Below are positions 5,459-5,513 of a stretch of DNA of 5,513 nucleotides, piece by piece; position 1 is the stretch's first letter; each line of letters starts with the position of its first letter. The DNA lies in the NCBI GenBank assembly GCA_030456405.1, contig JAKDNQ010000161.1, positions 1 through 5,513 of the forward strand, written 5' to 3'. A program made the translations under genes and the position numbers. This stretch comes from Nitrospira sp. (GTDB lineage: Bacteria; Nitrospirota; Nitrospiria; Nitrospirales; Nitrospiraceae). The notes beneath the pieces were generated by a model, which saw only the letters and a list, made by a program, of their open reading frames with translations, ran no database searches and was not told the origin of the DNA.

Positions 5459-5513
5459 ACGATTCGTTGAAATGGCGGATCACGCCCGCGACAATTCCCT
5501 GAATAGAAAACTC
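5457..5513 (-). CDS. lexA: LexA-like repressor, last 18 residues only (gene continues beyond the right edge)
   Basis: The minus-strand frame from 5513 reads EFSIQGIVAGVIRHFNES and then TGA (5457-5459). This resembles the end of LexA, where the last strand typically reads FTIEGLAVGVIRN in the E. coli type. UmuD and phage repressors of the same S24 peptidase fold end differently, so LexA is the better guess, but only 18 residues are visible and neither the DNA-binding domain nor the Ser-Lys dyad can be checked. LexA autocleaves on contact with RecA filaments and derepresses damage genes. As first gene of this operon it would control itself and the polymerase module. The operon promoter and any LexA box lie outside the window. 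Confidence 0.65.
   Translation of the reverse strand, partial: EFSIQGIVAGVIRHFNES

Overview
The window looks like chromosomal DNA from a GC-rich environmental bacterium. A Nitrospira-type (Nitrospirota) genome is my best guess, from the overall flavour of the proteins and non-coding repeats; this is an impression, not a proof. Every gene I can support lies on the minus strand, so transcription runs from high to low coordinates.

Right part (about 2191-5513): a tightly packed operon. It starts with the last codons of a lexA-like gene (5457-5513). Next is a RecA/RadA-fold protein whose Walker A and B motifs are both degraded (4738-5448), then a 96-residue all-helical protein (4445-4735), then a family B DNA polymerase (2191-4491). 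The polymerase keeps its polymerase motifs but has lost the proofreading exonuclease motifs. Gaps are 8 and 2 nt, and the last two genes overlap by 47 nt. A LexA repressor followed by a RecA-like accessory protein and an exonuclease-defective polymerase is the logic of an SOS mutagenesis (translesion) cassette, comparable to lexA-imuA-imuB-dnaE2. Here a B-family polymerase and archaeal-flavoured partners replace ImuB and DnaE2. This is the most interesting content of the window.

Middle part (1642-2194): a gene-poor stretch. At its right end is a 184-bp palindromic element (2011-2194) with perfect 22-bp terminal inverted repeats that include CTAG at both ends. It looks like a MITE inserted exactly at the polymerase stop codon. 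Left of it are two overlapping short reading frames (1799-1956) that may be a frameshifted small gene, and then a good sigma70-type promoter (1731-1758) driving the next gene.

Left part (1-1641): a complete pirin-family cupin gene (739-1641) and the N-terminal two thirds of a FrnE/DsbA-like thiol oxidoreductase gene (1-383) that runs off the left edge and has no canonical start codon. Between them, 384-738 holds no credible gene but is rich in inverted repeats (434-716) and resembles a structured, possibly dispersed, non-coding repeat.

The operon genes would act together in DNA damage tolerance. Pirin and the FrnE-like protein are unrelated housekeeping or stress functions and probably belong to separate transcription units.
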